A DNA stretch of 64,000 nucleotides from positions 199,552 to 263,551 of the forward strand of contig NWQL01000001.1 in the NCBI GenBank assembly GCA_002798175.1. Reading direction: 5' to 3'. Below the pieces are notes generated by a model. The model was given only the letters and a program-made list of their open reading frames with translations. It had not been told where the DNA came from and searched no databases. Positions 36,223 to 45,399 of the stretch are shown piece by piece. Numbering within the stretch: the first letter of the stretch is position 1; each line of letters begins with the position of its first letter. The stretch is from Lysobacteraceae bacterium NML91-0213 (GTDB lineage: Bacteria; Pseudomonadota; Gammaproteobacteria; Xanthomonadales; Xanthomonadaceae). The position numbers and the translations under genes were made by a program.

Positions 36223-37428
36223 CTAGCGCGTATACAGCAGCCGGTTCGGCGAACCGCTGCCGATGCCGGTCAGGCGGTTGGTGGTGGCGTTGGTGTAGAG
36301 CCAGTTGCGCACCGTGGCCGGCGACGCCGACGGATTGTTGGTGAGGTACAGCGCGGCCGCGCCGGCCACGTGCGGCGACGCCATCGAGGTGCCGCTGATG
36401 GTGTTGGAGGCCGAGGTGCTGGTGGACCACGCCGAGGTGATCGACGAGCCCGGCGCGAAGATGTTCACGCAGCTGCCGAAGTTGGAGAACGACGAACGTG
36501 CGTCGGTGGAGGTGGTGGATCCGACCGTCACCGCGTTGGTCACCCGTGCCGGTGAGTAGTTGCAGGCATTGGCGTTGCTGTTGCCGGCTGCGACCACGAC
36601 GGTCACGCCGCTGTTGATCAGGTTGTTGGTGGCGTTGTCGGTCGCGGTCGACGCGCCACCGCCCAGGCTCATGTTGGCCACCGCGGGCAGCACGCGGTTG
36701 GCGCGCACCCAGTCGATGCCGGCGATGATCGTCGAGTTGGTGCTGCCGCCGGTGCAGCCGAACACACGTACCGGCACCAGCCGCACCTGCTTGGCGATGC
36801 CCCAGGTGGTGCCGCCGATGGTGCCCGCGACATGGGTGCCGTGGCCATTGCAGTCATTGGTGCCACGGCCGTCGCTGATTGCCGAGTAGCCCGACAGCAA
36901 CCGGCTGCCGAACTGGGTATGGCCGGTGCGGATGCCGGAGTCGATCACGTAGGCGCGCACGTTGGAGGCGGTCGGCGTGTAGATGTAGGTGCCGTTCAAC
37001 GGCCGGTCGCGCTGGTCCACGCGATCCAGGCCCCAGGTCGCATTGCTCTGGGTGGCCGAGAGTTCGACGTAACCGTCCTCCTCGATATAGGCCACGCGCG
37101 GATCGTGCAGCAGCTTCTGGATCACGCGCGGGTCGGCGCGCACGGCCATGCCCTGCAACGCATGCGAGTACACCGCGTCCACGGTTACCGGGAAGCGCGC
37201 GGCAATGTCCACCACCATGTTTTCCACCTCGGCCACGCGCGCGGCCTTGGCCGTCGCGTCGATGCCGCCATCCTGCGTGTCCGCCAGCCGGGTGCGGACG
37301 CCATCCTCGTGGAAGACCACGATGTACTGGCCGGGAACCGGTTGTTCGGCCTTGCGCAGTTCCCCGGCCAGCGCGGTGCCGGAGAGGGCGATGGACAGTG
37401 CGAGTACGAGCACGCGTTGCTTGAGCAT
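36223..37428 (-). CDS. Exported subtilisin-like serine protease (S8, proteinase K type)
   Basis: 401 aa. A signal peptide ending ALAG, an I9-type propeptide ([13 protein letters not shown] ... [11 protein letters not shown]), then the catalytic domain with Asp in [12 protein letters not shown], His in [13 protein letters not shown] and Ser in [17 protein letters not shown]. No C-terminal PPC or proprotein domain follows, so it is a minimal secreted protease, probably exported via Sec and a type II system. ATG 37428 has GGAGGA 6 nt upstream, a strong ribosome-binding site. A perfect TTGACA lies on this strand at 37511-37506 but with a poor -10. Confidence 0.93.
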   Translation of the reverse strand: MLKQRVLVLALSIALSGTALAGELRKAEQPVPGQYIVVFHEDGVRTRLADTQDGGIDATAKAARVAEVENMVVDIAARFPVTVDAVYSHALQGMAVRADPRVIQKLLHDPRVAYIEEDGYVELSATQSNATWGLDRVDQRDRPLNGTYIYTPTASNVRAYVIDSGIRTGHTQFGSRLLSGYSAISDGRGTNDCNGHGTHVAGTIGGTTWGIAKQVRLVPVRVFGCTGGSTNSTIIAGIDWVRANRVLPAVANMSLGGGASTATDNATNNLINSGVTVVVAAGNSNANACNYSPARVTNAVTVGSTTSTDARSSFSNFGSCVNIFAPGSSITSAWSTSTSASNTISGTSMASPHVAGAAALYLTNNPSASPATVRNWLYTNATTNRLTGIGSGSPNRLLYTR

Positions 37429-37667
37429 GACTTCCTCCAATGAAGAGCGTGATGGACACCGTTCCCCCCGATTGCCGGACCAGATGCCGCGTCCGTGCCG
37501 GGTGCTGTCAACCGCGATGGCGCGCGGCCTGCCATGTTTGCGATGGCCGACAGACCTGAACTGTGCTGCAGGCCCGATGGGCGTTCATGCAAGCGTTTGC
37601 ATATCACCGGCCGGCGTGTCGTTTGACGCGCTGCGTCACCGGGTTGCGCGGGCCCGGAGGATTCGAT

Positions 37668-37676
37668 TGCTATGCT
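37668..37676 (+). promoter_or_regulatory. Possible extended -10 promoter for the isoaspartyl peptidase gene
   Basis: TTGCTATGCT contains a TGn extension followed by TATGCT (37671-37676), 25 nt before the ATG at 37701. No good -35 is seen at standard spacing (TTGCGC at 37644-37649 is 21 nt away). The 272-nt gap to the divergent protease is one of the larger ones in the window and should hold both promoters. Confidence 0.35.
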
Positions 37677-37700
37677 GCCGCCGTCTTCAGGGAGATCGAC

Positions 37701-38708
37701 ATGCGGGCTTTCCTTCTGTGCTGTGCGCTGGTCCTGGGCGCGCCTTGCGTGGCCTCGGCCCAGGCGCAACCGACTGCGCTGGTGATCCACGGCGGCGCAG
37801 GCGTCATCGAACGCAAAGCGCTGTCGGCCGACGCCGAGCGCGTGATACGCGGGACCTTGGATGCCGCGCTCGATGCCGGCCATGCGGTGCTGGCAGGTGG
37901 TGGCAGGGCGCTCGATGCGGTCGAGGCCAGCGTTCGCGTGCTGGAGGAATCGCCGCACTTCAATGCCGGCAAGGGCGCGGTGTTCAATGCCGAGGGGCGC
38001 CACGAGCTCGATGCCTCGGTGATGGAAGGCCATACCCGTCGTGCCGGCGCGGTGGCGGCGGTGTCGACGGTGCGCAGCCCCGTGCGCCTTGCGCGCCGGG
38101 TCATGGAGCAATCGCCGCACGTGATGCTGATCGGCGAGGGCGCAGAGCGCTTCGCCGACGACCATGCCGACCTCGAACGGGTGCCCAATCACTGGTTCGA
38201 CACGCCGCAGCGCCGCGAGCAGCTCGAGCGTGCACAGGCCAGCGAGGCCCAGCGCCAGGCCGGGCGCGACGTGCCGGTCGCGCCCGATGCCTATTTCGGC
38301 ACCGTGGGTGCAGTCGCGCTCGACAGCCACGGCCATATCGCCGCGGCCACGTCCACCGGCGGCATGACCAACAAGCGCTGGGGCCGCGTCGGCGACGCGC
38401 CGATCATCGGGGCCGGCACCTGGGCCGATGATCGCTGCGGCGTGTCGGCCACCGGCTGGGGCGAATTCTTCATCCGCAACGCCGTGGCGCACGACATCTG
38501 CGCGCGCGTGGCCTACCGCGGCGACAGCCTTGCCGAGGCGGCCGGCCACGTCATCGGCGAGGTCATTCCCGCGCAGGGCGGCGATGGCGGAGTGATCGCG
38601 CTGGACGCGCAGGGCAACGTCGCATTGCCGTTCAATACGCCGGGCATGTACCGCGGGTGGATCGGTGCCGACGGCCGCCGCGGCGTGGCGATCTTCGCCG
38701 ACGAATGA
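37701..38708 (+). CDS. iaaA: Exported isoaspartyl peptidase/L-asparaginase (Ntn hydrolase)
   Basis: 335 aa. A signal peptide (LLCCALVLGAPCVASAQA) precedes TALVIHGGAG, LEESPHFNAGKGAVFN and HELDASVMEG. The autocleavage and nucleophile Thr is near residue 201 in YFGTVGAVALD, followed by ATSTGGMTNKRWGRVGDAPI and IGAGTWAD. It cleaves isoaspartyl peptides and asparagine after self-processing. E. coli IaaA is cytoplasmic, whereas the leader here predicts periplasmic location. GGGAG precedes the ATG. Confidence 0.93.
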   Translation: MRAFLLCCALVLGAPCVASAQAQPTALVIHGGAGVIERKALSADAERVIRGTLDAALDAGHAVLAGGGRALDAVEASVRVLEESPHFNAGKGAVFNAEGRHELDASVMEGHTRRAGAVAAVSTVRSPVRLARRVMEQSPHVMLIGEGAERFADDHADLERVPNHWFDTPQRREQLERAQASEAQRQAGRDVPVAPDAYFGTVGAVALDSHGHIAAATSTGGMTNKRWGRVGDAPIIGAGTWADDRCGVSATGWGEFFIRNAVAHDICARVAYRGDSLAEAAGHVIGEVIPAQGGDGGVIALDAQGNVALPFNTPGMYRGWIGADGRRGVAIFADE

Positions 38709-38726
38709 CCCCGCGGCGTTGACCTC

Positions 38727-38751
38727 GGGTCGACCCTATCCGGGTCGACCC
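38727..38751 (+). terminator. Palindromic hairpin after iaaA
   Basis: Two copies of the palindrome GGGTCGACCC are separated by TATCC and can form a 10-bp stem with a 5-nt loop, 18 nt after the iaaA stop. No T-tract follows. It may terminate iaaA transcription; as a repeated palindrome it could also bind a dimeric regulator of the next gene. Confidence 0.45.
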
Positions 38752-38814
38752 CGGCTTGCCGGCGCACGCAGTGGGACACGAGACTGCGCTCATCCTCGCA
38801 GCCGCGGAACCGCC

Positions 38815-39471
38815 ATGACTGCCATCTCGAGCCACTCCATCGCCTGGGGCGACACGCTGTCGCACATCGCCCAGCGCGCCGGTTCCACCGTCGATGCGCT
38901 GATGGCGTTGAACCCGCACATCACCGATCCCGACGTGATCTACGCCGGTACTTCATTGCGCCTTGGCGGCGGCGAAGGCGCGAGCGCCGCCGACAGCACC
39001 TCCACCGCGATCGGCACCCGCAGCGTGGCCGGCACCGATGCCCTGGCCCGCGGCGGCAATGCGGCGTCGATCGCGCAGCAGTTCCTCGGCACCCATGTCG
39101 GCGAACTCAAGCACAGCGGCCAGCTGCCCATGCAGACCTGGGTGCCGGACAACGTCAACTGCGCGAACTTCGTCTCCGCCTGCCTGCAGCAGGCCGGGGT
39201 CATCGATGCCAGCCAGGGCAGCGCATCGGTGGACCAGCTGGCCGGCAACCTCAAGGGCGACGGCTGGCAGACCGTGTCGCTGCAGGATGCGCGTGCCGGC
39301 GACGTGGTCCTGATGCAGCGCGACGGGCAGTCCCACGTGGTCCTGTTCGCCGGCTTCGAGAACGGCCAGCCGCGCTTCATCGGGTCCAACAACGTCAACA
39401 GCGACGGCACCCAGAGCATCAGCTGGGGCGGTGCGTCCGGACGCTACGAGATCATCACGCCGCCACGTTGA
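38815..39471 (+). CDS. LysM plus CHAP/NlpC-like protein without signal peptide
   Basis: 218 aa. Residues about 5-52 form a LysM peptidoglycan-binding domain (IAWGDTLSHIAQRAGSTVDA, LNPHITDPDVIYAGTSLRL). After a Thr/Ser/Ala linker, residues about 85-215 look like a papain-like amidase: NCANFVSACLQQAGV has the nucleophile Cys and SHVVLFAGF the His, followed by RFIGSNNVNSDG. Peptidoglycan cleavage is likely. No leader is visible, so it is either cytoplasmic, delivered by a contact-dependent secretion system or released by lysis. The ribosome-binding site is weak. Confidence 0.8.
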   Translation: MTAISSHSIAWGDTLSHIAQRAGSTVDALMALNPHITDPDVIYAGTSLRLGGGEGASAADSTSTAIGTRSVAGTDALARGGNAASIAQQFLGTHVGELKHSGQLPMQTWVPDNVNCANFVSACLQQAGVIDASQGSASVDQLAGNLKGDGWQTVSLQDARAGDVVLMQRDGQSHVVLFAGFENGQPRFIGSNNVNSDGTQSISWGGASGRYEIITPPR

Positions 39472-39490
39472 TGGCGGCAGCGCTTGGCGG

Positions 39491-39514
39491 AAGGCCCGGT
39501 ACCCGCCGGGCCTT
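39491..39514. terminator. Hairpin between convergent LysM gene and 129-aa gene
   Basis: A perfect 9-bp stem (AAGGCCCGG/CCGGGCCTT) with a 6-nt loop lies 19 nt after the LysM gene stop, in a 109-nt gap between convergent genes. The A/T ends of the stem make it look like an intrinsic terminator usable in both directions. Confidence 0.6.
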
Positions 39515-39580
39515 GCGCGTTGCAGAGCCGCCGCTGCGGCCACGCCCTGCGCAGCGACTTGCGGAGCCGTCAGGGCGGGC

Positions 39581-39970
39581 TCAGAACCCGAACAGCTGCC
39601 GCGGCGCCGCGTGGGTCGTCGGCCAGGTGAGCCAGGCCACATCGGCCGGGCCAATGGCGTGATCCACCAGCATCCATGCGCCCTCGTCGTCGCGGCGCAG
39701 CAGGGCCACGTGCAGGTCGGACATGCCGCCCTGCGCGGCGCGCTCGGCGAATGCGGTGCCTGTGTAGTCGGGGCGGCCGCCCTCCGGGGCCTCGAGACGC
39801 CCCTGCACGAACGCCCACGGGCCCAGGGTGTCCATGCGTTCGATGCGTAGCGTGACCCGCTGGTCGGACGCTGCCAGCACGGGCGCGGTGGCCGCAACGG
39901 CGATGGCCGCATGGTCGGGGTGATCGGGCAGCAGGGCCACCGGCGTGGTCGAGGCGAACGTGCTGGACAT
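39581..39970 (-). CDS. Conserved-looking protein of unknown function
   Basis: 129 aa. No signal peptide. The recognisable core is WAFVQGRLEAPEG, DLHVALLRRDDEGAWMLVDH and WLTWPTTHAAPRQLF, the pattern of a small alpha/beta protein in which a repeated 'performance' of charged turns precedes Trp-containing strands. I do not recognise a named family. ATG 39970 has GGAG 8 nt upstream; ATG 40036 would add 22 residues but lacks a ribosome-binding site. It lies downstream of the SGNH hydrolase on the same strand. Confidence 0.6.
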   Translation of the reverse strand: MSSTFASTTPVALLPDHPDHAAIAVAATAPVLAASDQRVTLRIERMDTLGPWAFVQGRLEAPEGGRPDYTGTAFAERAAQGGMSDLHVALLRRDDEGAWMLVDHAIGPADVAWLTWPTTHAAPRQLFGF

Positions 39971-40079
39971 GGCTGCGGCTCCGTTGGCGGGTGTCAGAGA
40001 GGGAAGCGCGTCCGCATCGGCCGGGGGCCGCGCCATGGCTGGCGCCGCGTGCCGGCGGGTTTCTGCGGCCGTGGTGGTG

Positions 40080-40796
40080 TCAGCGTCCCAGGTACGCGCC
40101 GATGATCTGCCGCCACAGCGCGTAGCCCTGGGCATTGAGATGCAGTCTGTCGGCCAGGAAGAGGTCGTCGCGCGGATCGCCTTCGGCATCGAGCATCGGG
40201 GTGAAGACGTCGATGTAGTCGACGTCGGGCTGTCGACGCGCCCAGTCGGCGATCAGTGCATTCGCCTCGCGCTGCTGTCCGATCCGGTCCGCATTGAACG
40301 GGCTGGGCTTGATCGAGATGAAGGCCACCGGCGTGCCCGGAAGCTCGCGCTGGATGCGCTCGGCGAAGCGGCGGGCATCGGCGGCGACCTGGGCGGGGCT
40401 GCGGCCGGACATCAGGTCGTTGTCGCCCGAATAGATCAGCACCCGGCGTGGGCGGTAGCGGATCGCGATCTCGTCGGCGTAATGCACCGCGTCGCGGAAC
40501 TGGGAGCCGCCGAAACCGCGGTTTAGCACCGGCAGGTCGCCGAAGGCGCGTTCGAGGTCGGGCCACATCCGCACCGACGAGCTGCCCGTGAACACGACAG
40601 GCCGCGGCGGCGGTGGTCTGGCGGCATCCTCGGCCGCGAAGCGCGCCATGTCGTCGACCCAGGCGGGCGACGACACCGGGTCCAGCGGCAGCATCTCGGC
40701 TGCGGTCGCGGTGGGGCGCGCGCTGGCGCAGGCGACGCTGGCGCAGAGCAACGTCGCGGCCAGCAGGGCGCGGATGAGGCGGAACGGGAGCGGCAT
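40080..40796 (-). CDS. Exported SGNH/GDSL-family hydrolase
   Basis: 238 aa. An N-terminal hydrophobic leader ends CASVACAS, so either a signal peptide or a weak lipobox. Block I is FTGSSSVRMW (nucleophile Ser), block II NRGFGGSQF (Gly), block III YSGDND (Asn) and block V DRLHLNAQGY (Asp/His). The family includes esterases, lipases and acetyl-hydrolases; substrate unknown. It is divergent from dgkA. Confidence 0.88.
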   Translation of the reverse strand: MPLPFRLIRALLAATLLCASVACASARPTATAAEMLPLDPVSSPAWVDDMARFAAEDAARPPPPRPVVFTGSSSVRMWPDLERAFGDLPVLNRGFGGSQFRDAVHYADEIAIRYRPRRVLIYSGDNDLMSGRSPAQVAADARRFAERIQRELPGTPVAFISIKPSPFNADRIGQQREANALIADWARRQPDVDYIDVFTPMLDAEGDPRDDLFLADRLHLNAQGYALWRQIIGAYLGR

Positions 40797-41029
40797 CGGC
40801 GGCCTCGGGGGCAGGTGGGTGACCAGTCAAGCAGGGCGCCCGTCGCGATGCAAACCCGGGCCGCCACGCATGACGGCCCATGCACCCCGTGTGGCAGAAT
40901 GTCCGGCTTCCGGTCCGTTACCGTGCCCGCCTGATCCGCATGACCGCCGCGTCTTCCGTACCGCCCGCGCATCGCCGCGGCGTGCCGCCTGTCCAGGCCG
41001 GCGCCGTATCGCGGGACCGCGCGTGAGCG

Positions 41030-41407
41030 ATGGACGGGACCGGACACTGGCCGCGCGGGCCGGCAAGGATGTGGAAAGCGACGGTATGGTCGCTGCAGGG
41101 CCTGCGGGCGGCGTGGCTGCACGAATCGTCGTTCCGGCTGGAAGTCTGCCTGCTGCTGGTGCTTGCGCCGCTGGCGCTGTGGCTGGGCGCCGACGGGCTG
41201 GAACGCGCGCTGCTGCTGGGCAGCTGCCTGCTGGTCCTGGTCGTGGAGCTGCTGAACTCCGCGATCGAGGCGGTGATCGAGCGCTTTGGCGGCGAGTGGC
41301 ACGAGCTGGCCGGGCGGGCGAAGGACATGGGATCGGCCGCGGTGTTCGTGGCGATGCTGAACGTACTGCTGGTGTGGGGGCTGATCCTGCTCCCGCGCTG
41401 GCTCTGA
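41030..41407 (+). CDS. dgkA: Diacylglycerol kinase DgkA
   Basis: 125 aa integral membrane protein with three helices. Motifs RAAWLHESSFRLE, VVELLNSAIEAVIERFG and GRAKDMGSAAVF are diagnostic. It phosphorylates diacylglycerol formed during membrane-derived glucan synthesis, recycling it to phosphatidic acid. ATG 41030 gives 13 residues before the usual start region; ATG 41069 (MWKATVWS) is an alternative. Confidence 0.93.
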   Translation: MDGTGHWPRGPARMWKATVWSLQGLRAAWLHESSFRLEVCLLLVLAPLALWLGADGLERALLLGSCLLVLVVELLNSAIEAVIERFGGEWHELAGRAKDMGSAAVFVAMLNVLLVWGLILLPRWL

Positions 41408-41444
41408 CCGGCTGCGGCCGGCTCCGACAAGGGCGACCAAGACG

Positions 41445-42224
41445 ATGATGGAACTGTTGACCGACCCGCAGGTATGGATCCTGCTGGTGACGCTGGCCGC
41501 GATCGAGATCGTGCTCGGCATCGACAACCTGGTGTTCATTTCGATCGCGGTGGGCAAGCTGCCGATCGAACGGCGCGAGTTCGCGCGCAAGTTCGGCATC
41601 GCGGTGGCCTGCATCACCCGCGTGGGCCTGCTGTTGACGCTGGCCTGGCTGGCGCGGCTGACCACGCCGCTGTTCGAGCTGTTCGGGCGCGGGGTTTCGG
41701 TGCGCGACCTCATCCTGATCCTCGGCGGCCTGTTCCTCATCGTGAAGGGCGCGATGGAGATCCGCGAGCAGCTCAAGGGCGAGGAGCATGGCGACGTCAG
41801 TGCCGCGGGCGCGGCGACGGCCTCGTTCGGCTCGGTCATCGCGCAGATCGCGGTGATCGACATCGTCTTCTCGCTGGACTCGGTGATCGCGGCGGTCGGC
41901 ATGGCCGGCGAGTACGTGCCGGTGATGGTGGCGGCGATCCTGATCGCGGTGGCGGTGATGCTGCTGGCCGCGCAGCCGCTGGGCCGCTTCATCGATGCCA
42001 ACCCGACGGTGAAGATGCTGGCGCTGGCCTTCATCGTGCTGATCGGCGTGTACCTGACCTTCGACGGCTTCGGCCTGCATATCCCGAAGGGTTACATCTA
42101 CGGCGCGATGGGTTTTTCCGCGTTCGTGGAGATCCTCAACCTGTGGGCCAAGCGCAACACCATGCGCAACCAGGGCAAGCGGGTGCCGCCGGTGGACGAG
42201 CCGCGGCAGCCAATGCCGCGCTGA
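41445..42224 (+). CDS. TerC family integral membrane protein
   Basis: 259 aa with about seven membrane helices. The acidic motifs IEIVLGIDNLVFISI and IDIVFSLDSVIAAVGM are the TerC metal-site signatures; GGLFLIVKGAMEI and FIVLIGVYLTFDGFGLHIPKG also fit. Members export Mn2+ or metalate exported proteins. There are two possible ATG codons, 41445 and 41448. The 37-nt gap to dgkA leaves no room for the manganese riboswitch that precedes some terC-family genes. Confidence 0.9.
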   Translation: MMELLTDPQVWILLVTLAAIEIVLGIDNLVFISIAVGKLPIERREFARKFGIAVACITRVGLLLTLAWLARLTTPLFELFGRGVSVRDLILILGGLFLIVKGAMEIREQLKGEEHGDVSAAGAATASFGSVIAQIAVIDIVFSLDSVIAAVGMAGEYVPVMVAAILIAVAVMLLAAQPLGRFIDANPTVKMLALAFIVLIGVYLTFDGFGLHIPKGYIYGAMGFSAFVEILNLWAKRNTMRNQGKRVPPVDEPRQPMPR

Positions 42225-42290
42225 GAGCCGTGATGAGTTCCCGGCCGGCGCTGTCGGCCGGGTCTGCCTGAGCCCAGGAGCCGTACACCG

Positions 42291-43208
42291 ATGACGATCC
42301 TGCACCAGATCGATCCCGTGGCGTTTGCGCTGCCAGCCTTCGAGGTGTTCGGCCGCGAGTTCCATCCACAGGTCCACTGGTACGGGCTGATGTACCTGGT
42401 CGCGTTCGCCAGCGCCTGGCTGCTCGGCCGCGCGCGCGTGCGCGCAGGGCGCCTGCCGGGCGTGGACTACAACGCGTTCGGCGACCTGCTGTTCTACTGC
42501 ATGTTCGGGGTGATCCTCGGCGGACGCGTCGGCTACGTGCTGTTCTACGCCTTCGGCGATTTCATCGCCGATCCGTCGATGCTGCTGCGGCCATGGGAAG
42601 GCGGGATGAGCTTCCACGGTGGCCTGCTCGGCGTGCTGGTGGCCTGTGGGCTGTGGGCCCGGCGGCAGCGGCTGCATTTCTTCGATGTCATGGATTTCGC
42701 CGCGCCGCTGGTGCCGCTGGGGCTCGGCGTGGGCCGGATCGGCAACTGGATCGGCGGCGAGCTCTGGGGCCGCACCACCGACGCCGGCTGGGGCGTGGTG
42801 TTTCCCAAGTCGCTGCCGCAGCCGTTCTGGAGCATGGACCTGGAATCGCTGCGCGCGCTGCATGCCAGCGGCGCGCTCGACGCCTACGCGCGGCACCCCT
42901 CGCAGCTCTACCAGGCCTTCCTCGAGGGGGTGGTGCTGTTTGCGATCGTCTGGACCTTCTCGATGAGGCCTCGCCGACGCTATGCCGTGTCGGGCAGCTT
43001 CGCGCTGGGTTATGGCGTGTTCCGCTTCATCGTCGAGTTCGTGCGCGAGCCCGACGCGCAGCTGGGCTATCTTGCCTTCGGCTGGCTGACGATGGGCCAG
43101 GTGCTGAGCCTGCCGCTGATCGCGCTGGGCCTGTTCCTGTTCTGGAAGTCGCGCACCGCACCGGTGCTCGAACCCCAGCCGCCGCTCGCACCGGCCGGGA
43201 CGCGCTGA
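42291..43208 (+). CDS. lgt: Prolipoprotein diacylglyceryl transferase
   Basis: 305 aa with about seven membrane helices. [13 protein letters not shown], the signature [16 protein letters not shown] (with Gly where many members have Asn) and [15 protein letters not shown] are present. It transfers diacylglycerol from phosphatidylglycerol to the lipobox Cys of prelipoproteins at the inner membrane. GGAG lies 9 nt before the ATG. It is followed by thyA after 1 nt, as in many gammaproteobacteria. Confidence 0.96.
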   Translation: MTILHQIDPVAFALPAFEVFGREFHPQVHWYGLMYLVAFASAWLLGRARVRAGRLPGVDYNAFGDLLFYCMFGVILGGRVGYVLFYAFGDFIADPSMLLRPWEGGMSFHGGLLGVLVACGLWARRQRLHFFDVMDFAAPLVPLGLGVGRIGNWIGGELWGRTTDAGWGVVFPKSLPQPFWSMDLESLRALHASGALDAYARHPSQLYQAFLEGVVLFAIVWTFSMRPRRRYAVSGSFALGYGVFRFIVEFVREPDAQLGYLAFGWLTMGQVLSLPLIALGLFLFWKSRTAPVLEPQPPLAPAGTR

Positions 43209-43209
43209 C

Positions 43210-44004
43210 ATGCACGCCTACCTCGACCTGTTGCGGCACGTACTCGAGCACGGGGCGGAGAAGTCCGACCGCACCGGCACCGGCACCCGCAGCGTGTTCG
43301 GCTGGCAGATGCGCTTCGACCTCAACGCGGGCTTTCCGCTGGTCACCACCAAGAAGCTGCACCTGCGTTCGATCATCCACGAGCTCCTTTGGTTCCTGAA
43401 GGGCGAGACCAACATCGCCTACCTGCGTGACAACCGGGTCAGCATCTGGGACGAGTGGGCCGATGCCGACGGCGAGCTCGGCCCGGTCTACGGCAAGCAA
43501 TGGCGGCGCTGGGCCGACGGACGCGGTGGCGAGATCGACCAGATCCGCTGGGTCATCGACGAGATCCGCCGCAATCCGGATTCGCGCCGGCTGGTGGTCA
43601 GTGCGTGGAACGTGGCCGACCTGCCGGCGATGGCACTGCAGCCCTGCCACGCGCTGTTCCAGTTCTACGTGGTCGATGGAAAGCTCAGCTGCCAGCTCTA
43701 CCAGCGCAGCGGCGACATCTTCCTCGGCGTGCCGTTCAACATTGCAAGCTATGCGCTGCTCACCCATATGGTGGCGCAGGTGACCGGGCTGGGCGTGGGC
43801 GACTTCGTGCACACGCTGGGCGATGCGCACCTTTACTCCAATCATTACGAACAGGCGCGCGAGCAGCTGGCCCGGGAGCCACGCGCGCTGCCCACGTTGC
43901 GCCTCGATCCCGCGGTCAGCGACCTGTTCGCGTTCGTGCATGACGACATCCAGGTGGTCGATTACGATCCGCATCCGGCGATCCGCGCGCCCGTGGCGGT
44001 CTGA
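43210..44004 (+). CDS. thyA: Thymidylate synthase
   Basis: 264 aa, identical in length to E. coli Thy[31 protein letters not shown], the nucleophile Cys in [12 protein letters not shown] and [19 protein letters not shown] are diagnostic. It makes dTMP from dUMP using methylene-tetrahydrofolate. The stop overlaps the folA start (TGATG), so the two products of one folate cycle are coupled. Confidence 0.97.
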   Translation: MHAYLDLLRHVLEHGAEKSDRTGTGTRSVFGWQMRFDLNAGFPLVTTKKLHLRSIIHELLWFLKGETNIAYLRDNRVSIWDEWADADGELGPVYGKQWRRWADGRGGEIDQIRWVIDEIRRNPDSRRLVVSAWNVADLPAMALQPCHALFQFYVVDGKLSCQLYQRSGDIFLGVPFNIASYALLTHMVAQVTGLGVGDFVHTLGDAHLYSNHYEQAREQLAREPRALPTLRLDPAVSDLFAFVHDDIQVVDYDPHPAIRAPVAV

Positions 44005-44504
44005 TGGCAGCCGGCCGCCCACGCATCAGCCTGGTGGCGGCGCTCGACCGCCGGGGTGCCATCGGCCGTGACAACGCGATGCCATGGCATCTGCCCGACG
44101 ATCTGCGGCGCTTCAAGCGGATCACCCTTGGCAAGCCGGTGCTGATGGGGCGACGTACCGCGCAGTCGCTGGGCCTCGCCTTGCCGGGCCGTGACAACCT
44201 CGTGCTGACCCGTAGCGGGCAGGTGCCGTTTGACGGCATGCGCGCGATCGGCACGCTCGACCAGGCGCTTGCCCTGGATGTGCCGGAGCTGTGCGTGATC
44301 GGTGGCGGGGAGATCTACGCCCTGACACTGCCGCTGGCCGACGTGCTCCACCTCACCCATGTGGATACGGTGGCCGAAGGCGCCGACGCGTTCTTCCCCG
44401 AGTGGGACGACGGCGGCTGGATTGCCGGGCCGGCCGAGCATCACCCGGTCGACGCACGCCACGCGCTGCCATTCGACTTCGTCGACTATACCCGTCCCGT
44501 CTGA
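44004..44504 (+). CDS. folA: Dihydrofolate reductase
   Basis: 166 aa. SLVAALDRRGAIGRDNAMPW, LPDDLRRFKRITLGKPVLMG and CVIGGGEIYALTLPLAD are the DHFR substrate, NADPH and glycine-loop motifs. It regenerates tetrahydrofolate after the ThyA reaction. It starts within the thyA stop codon. It converges with apaH; the 43-nt gap shows no convincing terminator. Confidence 0.96.
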   Translation: MAAGRPRISLVAALDRRGAIGRDNAMPWHLPDDLRRFKRITLGKPVLMGRRTAQSLGLALPGRDNLVLTRSGQVPFDGMRAIGTLDQALALDVPELCVIGGGEIYALTLPLADVLHLTHVDTVAEGADAFFPEWDDGGWIAGPAEHHPVDARHALPFDFVDYTRPV

Positions 44505-44547
44505 GCGCGCGTCGCAGGCTGGGGCCGCATCACGCCCGTTCCGCGCG

Positions 44548-45390
44548 TCAGCCGCGGCGTTCGCCCTCGGGCACATCACGGCCCGGCACCTGCACCACGC
44601 GCAGTTCATCGGTATCGAGCTGCAGGGCGGTCAGCCTGCCGCCCCAGACCGCGCCGGTATCGATCGCATGCACGCCGTGGCCGATGAAGAGGCCAAGCGT
44701 GGACCAGTGCCCGCAGACGATCCTGAGGTCGCGTTCGGCGCGACCCGGCACTTCGTACCATGGATACAGGCCGGCGGCCTGGGTGCCTGGCGCGCCCTTT
44801 TCCTCGAACGCGATGCGCCCGCGCGGGGTGCAGTAACGCATCCGGGTGAACACGTTGATGATCGCGCGGTCGCGGTCCACGCCGCGCAGGCCGGGCGACC
44901 ATGCCGGCTTGTCACCGTACATGTGCCGCAGCAGCTTGCGATGCCCGGGGCCGCGCAGGCGTTCCTGCACCTCGCCGGCGTGCGCCTCGGCATCGCGCGT
45001 GGTCCATCTGGGTGCAAGGCCGGCGTGCACCATCATCCAGCCCAGCTCGCGGTCGGCATGCACCAGCGGGCAGCCGCGCAGCCAGTCCAGCAGCACGTCG
45101 CGATCGGGCGCGAACAGCACCCGTTGCAGGTCGGCATTGACCCGACGCTGCTGCGCCTCGTCGCGCCCGCCGATGGCGAGCAGCGACAGGTCATGGTTGC
45201 CCAGCACCACGGTGGCCGACGCGCCCAGCGAGTGCACCAGCCGCAATGTTTCCAGCGATTCGCCGCCGCGGTTGACCAGGTCGCCACAGAACCACAGCCG
45301 GTCGACCGCCGGGTCGAAGCGAAGCTTTTCCAGCAGCCGTTGCGTAGGCCCGTAGCAGCCCTGCAGGTCGCCGATTGCCCAGACCGCCAT
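44548..45390 (-). CDS. apaH: Diadenosine tetraphosphatase ApaH
   Basis: 280 aa metallophosphatase: AIGDLQGCYG, LWFCGDLVNRGGESL, VLGNHDLSLLAI and VMVHAGLAP. It hydrolyses Ap4A symmetrically to two ADP and is linked to the Np4 cap of RNA. It lies 9 nt after the apaG stop, at the end of the lptD-apaH operon. Confidence 0.95.
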   Translation of the reverse strand: MAVWAIGDLQGCYGPTQRLLEKLRFDPAVDRLWFCGDLVNRGGESLETLRLVHSLGASATVVLGNHDLSLLAIGGRDEAQQRRVNADLQRVLFAPDRDVLLDWLRGCPLVHADRELGWMMVHAGLAPRWTTRDAEAHAGEVQERLRGPGHRKLLRHMYGDKPAWSPGLRGVDRDRAIINVFTRMRYCTPRGRIAFEEKGAPGTQAAGLYPWYEVPGRAERDLRIVCGHWSTLGLFIGHGVHAIDTGAVWGGRLTALQLDTDELRVVQVPGRDVPEGERRG

Positions 45391-45399
45391 GCGCGCCGC

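Noticed and set aside
41408-41444. Possible manganese (yybP-ykoY) riboswitch before terC
   Set aside because: Only 37 nt separate dgkA from terC.
40827-43211. Long minus-strand open frame across dgkA, terC and lgt
   Set aside because: Rich in Arg, His, Gln and Gly with no domain, and antisense to three well-supported membrane protein genes.
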